Shown piece after piece: positions 18,879 through 27,938 of a stretch of 64,000 nucleotides of DNA; positions within the stretch are counted from its first letter, which is position 1; the number at the start of each line of letters is the position of its first letter. The notes beneath the pieces are model-generated. The model was not told the origin of the DNA and did not search any database. It saw nothing but the letters and a program-made list of their open reading frames with translations. The position numbers and the translations under genes are program-made. The DNA lies in assembly GCA_963976055.1 (NCBI GenBank), contig CAXBJB010000002.1, forward strand, positions 186,001-250,000, read 5' to 3'. The DNA comes from UBA1479 sp963976055 (lineage in GTDB: Bacteria > Pseudomonadota > Alphaproteobacteria > Rhodospirillales > Casp-alpha2).

Positions 18879-20108
18879 ATGAAACAGGAATTCCACCGTA
18901 TCCGCCGTCTCCCGCCCTATGTGTTCGCGGAAGTGAACGCCATGAAGGCGCGCGCCCGCGCCAACGGCGAGGACATCATTGATTTCGGCATGGGCAATCC
19001 GGACCTGCCGACGCCGCAGCACATCGTCGACAAGATGGTCGAGGCGGCGCAGGACCCGAAAACCCACCGCTATTCCAATTCGCGCGGCATTCCCGGCCTG
19101 CGCAAGGCGCTGTCGGCCTATTATGAACGCCGCTTCAACGTCACCGTCGATCCGGAACACGAAGCCATCGTGACCCTGGGATCGAAGGAAGGCCTCGCCA
19201 ACCTGTCGGCCGCCATCACCAGCCCCGGCGACGTGATCCTGGTGCCGAACCCGAGCTATCCGATCCATCAGTTCGGCTTCATCATCAACGGCGCCGCCGT
19301 GCGCAACATTCCGGTCAAGGCCGACGAAGACTTCTTCCGCGCCCTGGAGCGCGCCGTGCAGCACAGCGTGCCCAAGCCGACGGCGATCGTCCTCAACTAC
19401 CCGAATAATCCGACGGCGGAGCTTTGCACCCTGGCGTTCTACGAACAGGTTGTCGATTTCTGCCGCTTCCACGAAATCTACATCCTGTCGGATCTGGCCT
19501 ATTCGGAAGTCTATTTCGACAACAATCCGCCGCCGTCGATTTTGCAGATTCAAAAGGCCTGGGACGTTGCCGTCGAATTCACGTCGATGAGCAAGACCTA
19601 TTCGATGCCCGGTTGGCGTATCGGCTTTGCGGCCGGCAACCGGGAGCTGATTTCCGCCCTGGCGCGGGTCAAATCCTATCTCGATTACGGCGCCTTCACG
19701 CCGATCCAGGTGGCCGCCGCCGCCGCGCTGAACGGGCCGCAGGACTGCGTCGACGAGATGCGCGCGGTCTACAAGGAACGCCGCGACGTGCTGATCTCCG
19801 GGCTGGCGTCCGCCGGCTGGGACGTACCGGCGCCGCCGGCGACCATGTTCGCCTGGGCTCCGATCCCCGAAGACATGGCCCATCTCGGTTCGCTTGAGTT
19901 CTCCAAGCTTTTGTTGTCAGAGGCCCAGGTCGCGGTCGCGCCCGGCGTCGGCTTCGGTGAACACGGTGACGGCTTCGTGCGCATCGCGGTGGTGGAAAAC
20001 GTGCATCGGACGCGCCAAGCGCTCCGCGCCATCAAATCCTTCCTGCAACGCTACCGCGCCGGCAATCTGGACAATCTGGACTCTGGCAGGCGGGCCCTCG
20101 GCGGATGA
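18879..20108 (+). CDS. Class I/II aminotransferase (AlaC/LL-DAP aminotransferase-like)
   Basis: 409 residues from the ATG at 18879 (MKQEFHRIRRLPPYVF), where the family normally begins; an upstream ATG at 18834 adds a 15-residue Ala-rich tail without homology. PLP enzyme landmarks are FGMGNPDLPTP, NYPNNPTAELC, SDLAYSEVYFD and the Schiff-base lysine in SMSKTYSMPGWRIGF. Proteins of this type make alanine or aspartate-family amino acids by transamination. The stop overlaps the start of hom by four bases (ATGA), so the two are translationally coupled and the product likely serves aspartate-family metabolism. Confidence 0.92.
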   Translation: MKQEFHRIRRLPPYVFAEVNAMKARARANGEDIIDFGMGNPDLPTPQHIVDKMVEAAQDPKTHRYSNSRGIPGLRKALSAYYERRFNVTVDPEHEAIVTLGSKEGLANLSAAITSPGDVILVPNPSYPIHQFGFIINGAAVRNIPVKADEDFFRALERAVQHSVPKPTAIVLNYPNNPTAELCTLAFYEQVVDFCRFHEIYILSDLAYSEVYFDNNPPPSILQIQKAWDVAVEFTSMSKTYSMPGWRIGFAAGNRELISALARVKSYLDYGAFTPIQVAAAAALNGPQDCVDEMRAVYKERRDVLISGLASAGWDVPAPPATMFAWAPIPEDMAHLGSLEFSKLLLSEAQVAVAPGVGFGEHGDGFVRIAVVENVHRTRQALRAIKSFLQRYRAGNLDNLDSGRRALGG

Positions 20109-21397
20109 CGGCGCCATTGCGCGTAGGCATTGCCGGGCTCGGCACTGTCGGCGCGGGCACGGTCCGGGTCCTGGCCACCCATCGGGACGAGATTTCCCGC
20201 CGGGCCGGCCGCGCCATCGACATCGTTGCCGTTTCCGCCCGTGATCCCAAAAAGGACCGTGGCGTCGATCTGTCCGGGGTGTCCTGGACCGACGACCCCC
20301 TGGCGCTGGCCGCCGATCCCGCCGTGGACGTGGTGGTCGAACTGATCGGCGGGTCCGACGGCGTCGCCCGGGATTTGTGCGCGGCGGCCCTGGCCAACGG
20401 CAAGCACGTCGTTACCGCCAACAAGGCGCTGATCGCCCATCATGGTCAGGCGCTGGCCGCCGCCGCCGAGAAATCGGGTGTGGCGCTGGCCTTCGAGGCG
20501 GCCGTGGCGGGCGGCATTCCAATCTTGAAAGGGCTGCGCGAAGGGCTGGCGGCCAACGCCATTTCCCGCGTTTACGGCATCCTCAACGGCACCTGCAATT
20601 ACATCCTGACGGAAATGCGCGACACCGGGCGCGAGTTCGACGAGGTGCTGGCCGAGGCCCAAGCCGAAGGCTATGCCGAGGCCGATCCCAGTTTCGACAT
20701 CGACGGCGTCGATGCCGCGCACAAGCTGGCGATCCTGGCGGCCCTGGCGTTCGGCACCCAGGTCGATTTCAAATCGGTCCATGTCGAGGGTATCCGCCAT
20801 GTTTCGCCGGTCGATCTGGCCTTCGCCAAGGAACTGGGCTTCGGCATCAAGCTTTTGGGCATCGCCACGGAAACGGCGGCGGGGATCGAGCAGCGGGTGC
20901 ATCCCTGCATGGTGCCGCTGGACGCCCCGATCAACCACGTCGGCGGGGTGTTCAACGCCGTCGTCGCCGAGGGCGATTTCGTCGACCGCGTGCTGATGCA
21001 GGGACGTGGGGCCGGGGCGGGGCCGACGGCCTCCGCCGTGGTCGCCGACATCATCGACATCGCGCGCGGCAACATGGTGCCGGGCTTCGCCAGCCCGGCG
21101 GCGGATTTGGCCGCCCCCCGGCCCGTGTCCATGGCGGCACACAAGGGCTGCTACTACATGCGGTTCGAGGTCGTGGACAAGCCGGGCGTGTTCGCCGGCA
21201 TCGCCCAGGCCTTGGGCGCGCATAACGTGTCCATGGAATCGATCATCCAGCGCGGCCGCGATCCCGGAGAGCGCGTGCCGGTGGTGATGACCACCCACGA
21301 CACCCTGGAATCGGACATGACCGAAGCGGTCGCCGCCATCGCCGCCCTTGACGCCGTGGTCATGACGCCGCGTATCATTCGCATCGAAGATCTGTAG
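20105..21397 (+). CDS. hom: Homoserine dehydrogenase
   Basis: 430 residues. NAD(P)-binding GIAGLGTVGAGTVRVL at the N-terminus; catalytic core with VTANKALIAHHG, AFEAAVAGGIPILKGLREGL and GILNGTCNYILTEM; a C-terminal ACT domain (about 345-430, beginning YYMRFEVVDKPGVFAGIAQ) that normally gives threonine feedback inhibition. It reduces aspartate semialdehyde to homoserine, the branch point to Thr, Ile and Met. It starts inside the stop of the aminotransferase gene and ends 30 bases before glpX. Confidence 0.97.
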   Translation: MTAPLRVGIAGLGTVGAGTVRVLATHRDEISRRAGRAIDIVAVSARDPKKDRGVDLSGVSWTDDPLALAADPAVDVVVELIGGSDGVARDLCAAALANGKHVVTANKALIAHHGQALAAAAEKSGVALAFEAAVAGGIPILKGLREGLAANAISRVYGILNGTCNYILTEMRDTGREFDEVLAEAQAEGYAEADPSFDIDGVDAAHKLAILAALAFGTQVDFKSVHVEGIRHVSPVDLAFAKELGFGIKLLGIATETAAGIEQRVHPCMVPLDAPINHVGGVFNAVVAEGDFVDRVLMQGRGAGAGPTASAVVADIIDIARGNMVPGFASPAADLAAPRPVSMAAHKGCYYMRFEVVDKPGVFAGIAQALGAHNVSMESIIQRGRDPGERVPVVMTTHDTLESDMTEAVAAIAALDAVVMTPRIIRIEDL

Positions 21398-21427
21398 TCC
21401 GAATAAAAGAGTGATGAGGATTCGTCC

Positions 21428-22405
21428 GTGACCGATGCCGTGACCGACCGCAACCTGGCCCTTGAGGCTGTCCGCGTGACCGAGGCCGCCGCCGTGGCGG
21501 CCATGGCCCATCTGGGCGGCGGCGACGAGCGCGCCGCCGACGAGGCCGCCGTAAAGGCCATGATGGACAGTCTGGACACCCTGATGGTGGACGGCACCGT
21601 GCGCATGGGCGAGGGCGAGGAAGGCGAGGTCGAAGATCTGTATACGGGCCAGAAGCTCGGCACCGGCGGTGCGCCCAAGGCTGACGTCGCCGTACTGGCG
21701 CTCGAGGGCAAGTCGATCATCGCGCGCGGTGGTTACAACGCGTTGTCGGTCATCGCCCTGGCCCAGGACGGGGGCTTTCTCTCCGTGCCTAATCTCTACA
21801 TGGAAAAGATCGCCGTCGGCCCGGGCCTGCCCAAGAACATTGTCGATCTGGACGCCGACCCGGCGGACAACCTGGCGGCGCTCGCCAAGGCCAAGAAGCT
21901 CAAGGTGTCGGATTTGGTGGTTTGTATGCTCGACCGGCCGCGCCACGCGCAGATCGTCGCCAAGGTGCGGGAGGCGGGGGCACGTATTCGCCTGATCCTC
22001 GACGGCGACGTGTCCGGCGTGGTCGCCACGGCCCTGCCGGGATCGGGCGTCGATATCTTCCTGGGCAGCGGCCGGGCGACCCAGGGCGTGCTGGCCGCCG
22101 CCGCGTTGCGCGGCCTGGGCGGACAGATGCAGAGCCGCCTGATCGTGCGCAACGACGACGAGACGGCGCGCCTGCGCAAGGCCGGGGTCGATGACCCGGC
22201 CCGCAAGTACGACATGACCGACATGGCGTCCGGCAACGTCACCTTCGCCGCCACCGGCGTGACCACGGGGCCCATGCTGTCCGGCGTTCAGTTTCCCGGT
22301 CGCGGCATGGCGACCACCCATTCGCTCGTCGTGCGCTCCAAGACGCTGACGCTGCGCTATATCGAAGGACACCATCATGTGTCCAAGCTCTCTCGCAGGT
22401 CCTGA
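21428..22405 (+). CDS. glpX: GlpX-family (class II FBPase-like) protein with altered active site
   Basis: 325 residues, starting at GTG with GAGGA upstream. Overall colinear with GlpX: VRVTEAAAVAAMAHLG, GEGEEGEVEDLYTGQKLGTG, NLYMEKIAVGPG, DGDVSG, TGVTTGPML. However several residues that I recall as catalytic in E. coli GlpX differ: Lys29 is Glu34, Asp85 is Leu90, Thr90 is Lys95 and Glu213 is Gln219 (VDPxEGT reads VLALEGK). Asp38 and Glu93 are kept. It may therefore be inactive as fructose-1,6-bisphosphatase or act on something else; an intact class I FBPase is nearby. Its 3' end overlaps recJ by 29 bases. Confidence 0.85.
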   Translation: MTDAVTDRNLALEAVRVTEAAAVAAMAHLGGGDERAADEAAVKAMMDSLDTLMVDGTVRMGEGEEGEVEDLYTGQKLGTGGAPKADVAVLALEGKSIIARGGYNALSVIALAQDGGFLSVPNLYMEKIAVGPGLPKNIVDLDADPADNLAALAKAKKLKVSDLVVCMLDRPRHAQIVAKVREAGARIRLILDGDVSGVVATALPGSGVDIFLGSGRATQGVLAAAALRGLGGQMQSRLIVRNDDETARLRKAGVDDPARKYDMTDMASGNVTFAATGVTTGPMLSGVQFPGRGMATTHSLVVRSKTLTLRYIEGHHHVSKLSRRS

Positions 22406-24239
22406 CATCGGGACAGCGGGTCATCCGCGGCATGACGGGGCCGAAACGGCCCGGGTTCTCGGCGTCGCGCGCTCGCTGACCGGGCGGCAATGGCTGGAAC
22501 GGCCCGTCGACCCGCGCACCGTGCAGACCTTCGTTCAACGATGGGAACTTTCCGAACTGACGGCCCGCGTGCTGGCCGGGCGCGGCATCGGCGTGGATGA
22601 CGTGCCGGGCTTTCTGGCGCCGACCTTGCGCGATCTGCTGCCCGATCCGGACCGATTCCTCGATATGGGACCGGGGGCCGAGCGCCTGGCCGGCGCCATC
22701 ATGCAGAACGAATGCATCGGCATTTTCGGCGACTACGACGTGGACGGGGCGACCTCGTCGGCGCTGTTGAGCCGCTTCGTGCGTGCCGTGGGTGGACGCA
22801 CGGCGGTCCATATCCCCGACCGCATCAAGGAAGGCTACGGCCCCAATACGGCGGCCATCCTGGGATTGAAGGACAATCACGGAGCCTCCGTCGTGGTCAC
22901 GGTGGATTGCGGCACGCTGGCCTTCGGGCCCCTGGCCGCCGCCCGTGATGCCGGCATCGACGTGGTCGTGGTCGACCACCACACGGCCGAGGCCGATCTG
23001 CCCAAGGCCGAGGCCGTCATCAACCCCAACCGCCTGGACGAGACGGCCGGATACGGCCAGTTGGCGGCCGTCGGCGTGACGTTCCTTCTGGTCGTCGCCA
23101 TCAACAGGGTGCTGCGCGGGGCCGGCTGGTACACATCGCGGTCCGAACCTGATTTGCTGCAATGGCTCGACATGGTTGCCCTGGGCACGGTCTGTGATGT
23201 GGTGCCTTTGACAGGAATTAACCGCGCTTTGGTTACGCAAGGTATGAAGATCATGGCCGGGCGGCGAAACCTGGGCCTGCGGGCGCTTGCCGACGTGGCC
23301 GGGGTGGACGAGGCGCCGACCGCTTATCACTTGGGGTTCGTCATGGGACCGCGGGTCAACGCCGGCGGGCGGGTCGGCGAATCGGACCTGGGATACCGGC
23401 TGATGACCACGGAGCATGAGGACGAGGCCTGGCATCTGGCGCGCAAGCTGGATGCCTTCAACCGTGACCGCCAGACCATCGAGGGGGCGGTGCTGCAAGG
23501 TGCCATGGCGCAGCTTGAGGACGCCGGCGGCGGCAGCACCAATGCCATGGGGGCCGTGGCCTTGGCCCATGGCGACGGCTGGCATCCGGGGGTCATCGGC
23601 ATCGTCGCGAGCCGCCTGAAGGAACGCTACAATCGGCCCGCCTGCGTCGTTGCCTTTAACGGCGGCGACGGCGATCTCGGCGTCGGCTCTGGCCGCTCGG
23701 TCAAGGGCGTGGACCTGGGCGCCGCCATCATCGCCGCGCGCCAGGCGGGCCTGATCGTCAAGGGCGGCGGCCATGCCATGGCGGCCGGATTTACCGTGGC
23801 GCGCGACCGTCTGGCGGCGTTCCGCGCCTTTCTCGATGACCGGGTGGCCGCCCATGTGGCCGAGGGCGGTATCCTGCCGACGCTCTATCTCGACGGCGGT
23901 CTCCGCCCCGACGGGGCGACCGAGGCCCTGGTCGAGGAAATCGCCCTGTTGGGCCCCTTTGGGGCCGGCAATCCTGAGCCGCGCTTCGTCATGCCGCACG
24001 TGCGCCTGACCTATGCCGACCGGGTCGGTGAGAATCACGTGAAGTGTTCTGTCGCGAAGGACGCCCGAGGGGCGCTTGAAGGCATTGCATTTCGGGCCCT
24101 CGATTCCGATCTCGGGCCGGCTTTGCTGAACCATGACGGACGCCTGATGCACCTGGCGGGACGCCTGCGTTTCAACAACTGGAACGGCCGAACCACGGTG
24201 CAATTCCAGATCGAGGACGCCCAGCCGGCGGGCGGATGA
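22377..24239 (+). CDS. recJ: Single-stranded-DNA-specific exonuclease RecJ
   Basis: 620 residues. DHH phosphoesterase motifs are GDYDVDGATS (motif I), TVDCG (II) and VVDHH (III); the DHHA1 domain contributes GDGWHPGVIGIVASRLKE and KGGGHAMAAGFTV; a C-terminal OB-like domain follows. It degrades ssDNA 5' to 3' in mismatch, base-excision and RecF-type recombination repair, using Mn or Mg. The ATG at 22377 lies inside glpX with AAGGA upstream, so translation is coupled to glpX. The alanine-type aminotransferase, hom, glpX, recJ order is one I recognise from related alphaproteobacteria. Confidence 0.96.
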   Translation: MCPSSLAGPDIGTAGHPRHDGAETARVLGVARSLTGRQWLERPVDPRTVQTFVQRWELSELTARVLAGRGIGVDDVPGFLAPTLRDLLPDPDRFLDMGPGAERLAGAIMQNECIGIFGDYDVDGATSSALLSRFVRAVGGRTAVHIPDRIKEGYGPNTAAILGLKDNHGASVVVTVDCGTLAFGPLAAARDAGIDVVVVDHHTAEADLPKAEAVINPNRLDETAGYGQLAAVGVTFLLVVAINRVLRGAGWYTSRSEPDLLQWLDMVALGTVCDVVPLTGINRALVTQGMKIMAGRRNLGLRALADVAGVDEAPTAYHLGFVMGPRVNAGGRVGESDLGYRLMTTEHEDEAWHLARKLDAFNRDRQTIEGAVLQGAMAQLEDAGGGSTNAMGAVALAHGDGWHPGVIGIVASRLKERYNRPACVVAFNGGDGDLGVGSGRSVKGVDLGAAIIAARQAGLIVKGGGHAMAAGFTVARDRLAAFRAFLDDRVAAHVAEGGILPTLYLDGGLRPDGATEALVEEIALLGPFGAGNPEPRFVMPHVRLTYADRVGENHVKCSVAKDARGALEGIAFRALDSDLGPALLNHDGRLMHLAGRLRFNNWNGRTTVQFQIEDAQPAGG

Positions 24240-24315
24240 CGATTATTGAAAAAGTCTCCTTGATTTTGCGTCTTGGGCCGTATACCAAGTGCGCCTTCGG
24301 GCCATGGGCCACAGC

Positions 24316-24393
24316 GTCCCCATCGTCTAGCCCGGCCTAGGACACCTCCCTTTCACGGAGGAGACAGGGGTTCGAATCCCCTTGGGGACGCCA
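24316..24393 (+). tRNA. tRNA-Glu (anticodon TTC)
   Basis: Acceptor stem GTCCCCA pairs with TGGGGAC; anticodon stem CCTCC/GGAGG encloses the loop CTTTCAC with anticodon TTC at 24352-24354; T arm is AGGGG-TTCGAAT-CCCCT. G discriminator and CCA are encoded (CCA at 24391-24393). Confidence 0.98.
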
Positions 24394-24505
24394 ATTTTCT
24401 ATCGATAAATCCGACACGTAATTCATTGCACCGGACCCGGTTTCCGGTTGCAATGGCGTGTGGGAAGAGGCACCGCCCGTTTGGCGGTGGTTGGGAGTGA
24501 GTTTT

Positions 24506-25027
24506 GTGAACGACGCGTTCAGCGCCGAGGAGTTGCCCGTCGATCCATCGGCGTTTACGGGCGATTTTGCCTGGCTTCACGGCTATTGGGCGGCGCGCGC
24601 GGGGGCCAACGGCATGCCTGCCTGGGCCGATATCCGGCTCGTCGAGTTTCCCGCCACGATTTTACCCTGGTTGGTCGTCATGGACGTGGTCGCGGACCAC
24701 CGCGGCTTCGTGTTCCGCTATTGGGGCACGGAGCGCACCAACTTGCAGGGCGCCGACATGACAGGAAAATCGGTGAAGGAATTGAAGATTCCCGGTCTTG
24801 CCGCCGCCATGTTGCACCAGAACGAACGCGCCGTCGCGGCGCGGGGGGCCGTTCTCTACCTCAACCGCTTCACGGCCCCCTCGGGCCTGACCGTGCAATA
24901 TGAGGCGCTTCGCCTGCCGGTGACGGACGGCGGGGAGTGCGTGGGCAAGGTGCTGGCCCTGAGCCGCTATATCGAGGACAACGAGGCCATATTTCTGAAT
25001 GAGGACGAGGGGCCTCGGCCCGTTTGA
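24506..25027 (+). CDS. PAS_5-type single-domain protein
   Basis: 173 residues from a GTG at 24506 with GGGAG eight bases upstream; an ATG at 24458 would read through that ribosome-binding site and is less likely. The fold resembles the PAS_5 family (PF07310) common in Rhodospirillales: W-x-D-I-R-L-x-E near the N-terminus, then FRYWGTERTNLQGADMTGKSV and a late YEALRLPV. No output domain is attached, so it would act as a stand-alone sensor or ligand-binding protein. A second member of the same family occurs at 52719-53249. Ligand unknown. Confidence 0.72.
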   Translation: MNDAFSAEELPVDPSAFTGDFAWLHGYWAARAGANGMPAWADIRLVEFPATILPWLVVMDVVADHRGFVFRYWGTERTNLQGADMTGKSVKELKIPGLAAAMLHQNERAVAARGAVLYLNRFTAPSGLTVQYEALRLPVTDGGECVGKVLALSRYIEDNEAIFLNEDEGPRPV

Positions 25028-25133
25028 GCGGCCCGGCCCGGCGGGGCAAAATCCCTGGTATCGGCGGCGGGGGTCTGGCATACGTTCTTAGCCGGCCGGC
25101 TCCCCGATAATGAAAACAACCAAGAGGGACACC

Positions 25134-26195
25134 ATGGGTAGCGAAAGACTGACACTCGCCCATTTCCTGTACGAAGACGTCCGCAACGAACCGCAGGCGA
25201 CGGGCGAGCTTGCCTCGCTGATCAACGACATCGCGGCGGCCTGCAAGGCCGTGGCCAGTCTGGTCAACCATGGCGACCTCGCGGGCAACCTGGGCGGTGC
25301 TGTCGGTCAGAACATTCAGGACGAGACCCAGAAGGAACTGGACGTCCTGGCCAACGACACCTTCCTCGCCTGGACCCGCCGCGGCGGGCAGCTGACGGCC
25401 CTGGCGTCCGAGGAGATGGAAGACCCCTACATCATCCCCATGGACGAGCCGCGCGGCAAATACCTCCTGGTGTTCGATCCGCTGGACGGATCGTCCAACA
25501 TCGAAATCAACGGCCCCGTGGGCACGATCTTCTCCATCCTGCGTTCGCCCGATCCCACACGTCTGGCGACCAAGGAAGATTTCCTGCAGCCGGGCCGCAA
25601 TCAGATCGCCGCCGGCTACGTGCTTTATTCCGCGTCCACGACCATGCTGCTGACGCTTGAGGGCAAGGGGGTCACCAAGTTCACCCTGGACCCCAACGTC
25701 GGCGAATTCGTGCTGGTCGAACGCGACATCCAGGTGCCGGTTCAAGCCAAGGAATTCGCCATCAACGCGTCGAACCAGCGGTTCTGGGACGCGCCGGTCG
25801 CCCGCTATGTCGGGGAATGCCTGGCGGGCAAGACCGGCCCCCGCGGCCGCGACTTCAACATGCGCTGGGTCGCCGCCATGGTCGCCGACGTGCACCGCGC
25901 GATTTCGCGCGGCGGGGTGTTCATGTATCCGGTCGACGCGAAATGCCGGGAAAAGGGCGGGCGCCTGCGCCTGCTCTACGAAGCCTCGCCCATGGCCATG
26001 ATCATCGAGCATGCCGGCGGGCGGGCGACGACGGGCCTGTGCCCGATTCTCGACGTCCTGCCGACGGAGATCCACCAGCGCATTCCGGTGATGATGGGCT
26101 CGGCCGAGGAAGTTGAAATCCTCGAACGCTATCACGCCGAGACGGAGACGGACGTCACCGCCGCCCCCGCCAGCCGCGCCGGCGCGGCGGAGTAG
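25134..26195 (+). CDS. fbp: Fructose-1,6-bisphosphatase class I
   Basis: 353 residues from the ATG at 25134 with AGAGGGA just upstream; an in-frame ATG at 25110 is further from any site. The metal- and phosphate-binding motifs are intact: ASEEMEDPY, FDPLDGSSNIEI, and the C-terminal YPVDAKCREKGGRLRLLYE with EHAGGRATTG. It hydrolyses FBP to F6P in gluconeogenesis and in a Calvin-type cycle. It stands alone, with a PAS gene upstream and an inverted repeat downstream. Presumably this, and not the divergent GlpX, provides most FBPase activity. Confidence 0.97.
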   Translation: MGSERLTLAHFLYEDVRNEPQATGELASLINDIAAACKAVASLVNHGDLAGNLGGAVGQNIQDETQKELDVLANDTFLAWTRRGGQLTALASEEMEDPYIIPMDEPRGKYLLVFDPLDGSSNIEINGPVGTIFSILRSPDPTRLATKEDFLQPGRNQIAAGYVLYSASTTMLLTLEGKGVTKFTLDPNVGEFVLVERDIQVPVQAKEFAINASNQRFWDAPVARYVGECLAGKTGPRGRDFNMRWVAAMVADVHRAISRGGVFMYPVDAKCREKGGRLRLLYEASPMAMIIEHAGGRATTGLCPILDVLPTEIHQRIPVMMGSAEEVEILERYHAETETDVTAAPASRAGAAE

Positions 26196-26216
26196 GGACG
26201 CCGTTACCACCCAAAG

Positions 26217-26314
26217 CGTCATGGCCGGGCCTAGACCCGGCCATCCACGTTCCGGTCAAGCCGATGCCGAGAGGCGGTAAGCCGTGGATGCCCGTGTCAA
26301 GCACGGGCATGACG
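26217..26314. repeat. Dispersed palindromic intergenic repeat (two inverted units)
   Basis: A unit of the form ATGGCCGGGCxTxGACCCGG followed by CCATCCACG occurs at 26220-26250 and an inverted variant (GTGGATGCCCGTGTCAAGCA then CGGGCATGACG) at 26283-26313, so the whole can fold as a long hairpin. A related copy is at 28365-28427. Both follow gene 3' ends. Confidence 0.75.
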
Positions 26315-26362
26315 GTACAAGGGCGTGGTTTGGTGGACTTCAGACGGCGAATGCAGTCGGGA

Positions 26363-26779
26363 TCAGAACTCGTCCTTCACCTGATTGATCAGCTGGTGCA
26401 AGCCTGCCGCCGGCTTGGGCTGTTCATGCTGCCCGCCGTGGACCTGGGCGTAGTATTCCAGCATATGGTGGAATTCTTCGGTGATATGGCCCTCGGCGAT
26501 GGCATCCGGGTCCGTATGCTGCGCGACAAAGGCGGAAAAGTTGGCCGCCGCGTGGCGCAGGCCTTCGGCGATGACCTCGGGCGGCAGGCCGCTTTCCAGG
26601 CGCGTGTTGGCGACATTGATGATCTGGTTGGCGATCTGCACGCTCAGCGTATGGTCGTCGTCGCCGTGATCATGGCCGTGGTCGTGGCCGCAATCGGGGC
26701 CGTGGACATGTCCATGGTGATGATGCCCACCGTGATGATGCCCATCGTGATGATGATCGTGATCGTCGTGGTCGGCCAT
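26363..26779 (-). CDS. Histidine-rich N-terminus fused to an unassigned helical domain
   Basis: 138 residues. The first 43 residues hold 19 histidines with Asp and Gly between them plus Cys30 (HGPDCGHDHG), a classical divalent-metal buffer or chaperone sequence (Ni, Zn, Co or Cu). Residues 44-138 look like an alpha-helical domain (IANQIINVANTRLESG, EGLRHAAANFSAF, EEFHHMLEYYAQVHG) whose family I cannot name with certainty. No signal peptide, so cytoplasmic. No metalloenzyme or transporter gene is adjacent. The repetitive CAC/CAT codons may make length vary between strains. Confidence 0.8.
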   Translation of the reverse strand: MADHDDHDHHHDGHHHGGHHHHGHVHGPDCGHDHGHDHGDDDHTLSVQIANQIINVANTRLESGLPPEVIAEGLRHAAANFSAFVAQHTDPDAIAEGHITEEFHHMLEYYAQVHGGQHEQPKPAAGLHQLINQVKDEF

Positions 26780-26960
26780 GGCTTTGTCCCTTCGTCTTTG
26801 TCGCCCCGCAGCATGTGCGGCCTGCTATAGCACATCACCGGGGGCGCGGGGACTCCGTTCCGCATGATTGGGCCGACCCCGGTTCATATTGCAATGTGCT
26901 GAGATAAGGCAGTACCTTCGACGCAACGAAACGCGCACCGGAACGGGCGAGGAAACAGGC

Positions 26961-27893
26961 ATGAGCGCGGACACCGGATCCTACCGGCTGATTACCCGGC
27001 CCGATTTCGACGGCGTCGTGTGCGGCGCCCTGTTCATGGAGCAGGACATGATCGACACGGTCATGTTCGCCCATCCCCGCGACATGCAGCACGGCCGGAT
27101 CGAGGTTTCCCGCGAGGACATCACCACCAACCTGCCCTACGTGCCGGGCGTGCATCTGTGTTTCGATCATCATGTGTCGGAATCGGAACGCGTCGGCCCC
27201 ATGGAAAACCACATCATCGACCCCAAGGCGCCCTCGGCGGCGCGGGTCGTCTATGACCATTACGGCGGCAGGGACACCTTTCCCCTGATAGACCCGGCGC
27301 TGATCGACGCGGTCGATAAGGCCGACGCGGCCCGGTTCACGGAAGAGGAAATTCTCGCCCCCGACGGCTATACGCTGCTCAACTTCATCCTCGACGGCCG
27401 CACGGGGCTGTCGCGCCTGCGCGACTTCGCGATTTCCGAAGAACAGCTGATGATCGACATGATGACCTATTGCCGCCATCACCCGGTCGACGAGATATTG
27501 CAGATTCCTGACGTGGCGGAACGCGTGCGCACCTACATCCTGAACGAGGAATTCGCCGAGCTGCAGATCAAGCGCTGCGCCGAGGTCACGGACAACGTGG
27601 TCAAGGTCGACCTGCGCGGCGAGGACACGCTCTACACGGTCAATCGCTTCCTGGTCTATGCGCTCTATCCCGACTGCGACGTCTCGCTTCATCTGACCAA
27701 TCTGCCGGACCGCGGCCTGGTCGAAATCGCCGTGGGCAAGTCGATCCTCAACCGGGGCAACAAGACCAACATCGGCTCCATGCTGCTGCAGTACGGCGGC
27801 GGCGGCCATGCCGCCGTCGGCACCTGCCAGGTCGAACCGGACCACGCCGACCGCGTGGCCCGGGAAATCGTCGCCGCCGTGCGCGGCAAGTAA
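26961..27893 (+). CDS. DHH-family phosphoesterase
   Basis: 310 residues from the ATG at 26961, preceded by GAGGAAAC. DHH motifs: RPDFDGVVCG at the N-terminus in the motif I position, FDHHVSESE as the name-giving DHH, and GGGGHAAVGTCQV as the C-terminal DHHA1-type loop. Relatives include exopolyphosphatase-like, NrnA (nanoRNase/pAp phosphatase) and c-di-AMP phosphodiesterase proteins. The spacing between motif III and DHHA1 and the absence of CBS, GGDEF or PAS domains do not fix the substrate. Followed by a VOC gene 46 bases downstream. Confidence 0.85.
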   Translation: MSADTGSYRLITRPDFDGVVCGALFMEQDMIDTVMFAHPRDMQHGRIEVSREDITTNLPYVPGVHLCFDHHVSESERVGPMENHIIDPKAPSAARVVYDHYGGRDTFPLIDPALIDAVDKADAARFTEEEILAPDGYTLLNFILDGRTGLSRLRDFAISEEQLMIDMMTYCRHHPVDEILQIPDVAERVRTYILNEEFAELQIKRCAEVTDNVVKVDLRGEDTLYTVNRFLVYALYPDCDVSLHLTNLPDRGLVEIAVGKSILNRGNKTNIGSMLLQYGGGGHAAVGTCQVEPDHADRVAREIVAAVRGK

Positions 27894-27938
27894 TCCAATC
27901 CATTCACCGTCAAGCACCAGAAACGTTAGGGAGTTCCC

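Noticed and set aside
17517..19883. 788-codon minus-strand frame
   Set aside because: Antisense to the OmpA lipoprotein and aminotransferase genes, with no domain.
20051..24203. Two long minus-strand frames over hom-glpX-recJ
   Set aside because: Antisense shadows; no family match, while the plus-strand genes have full motifs.
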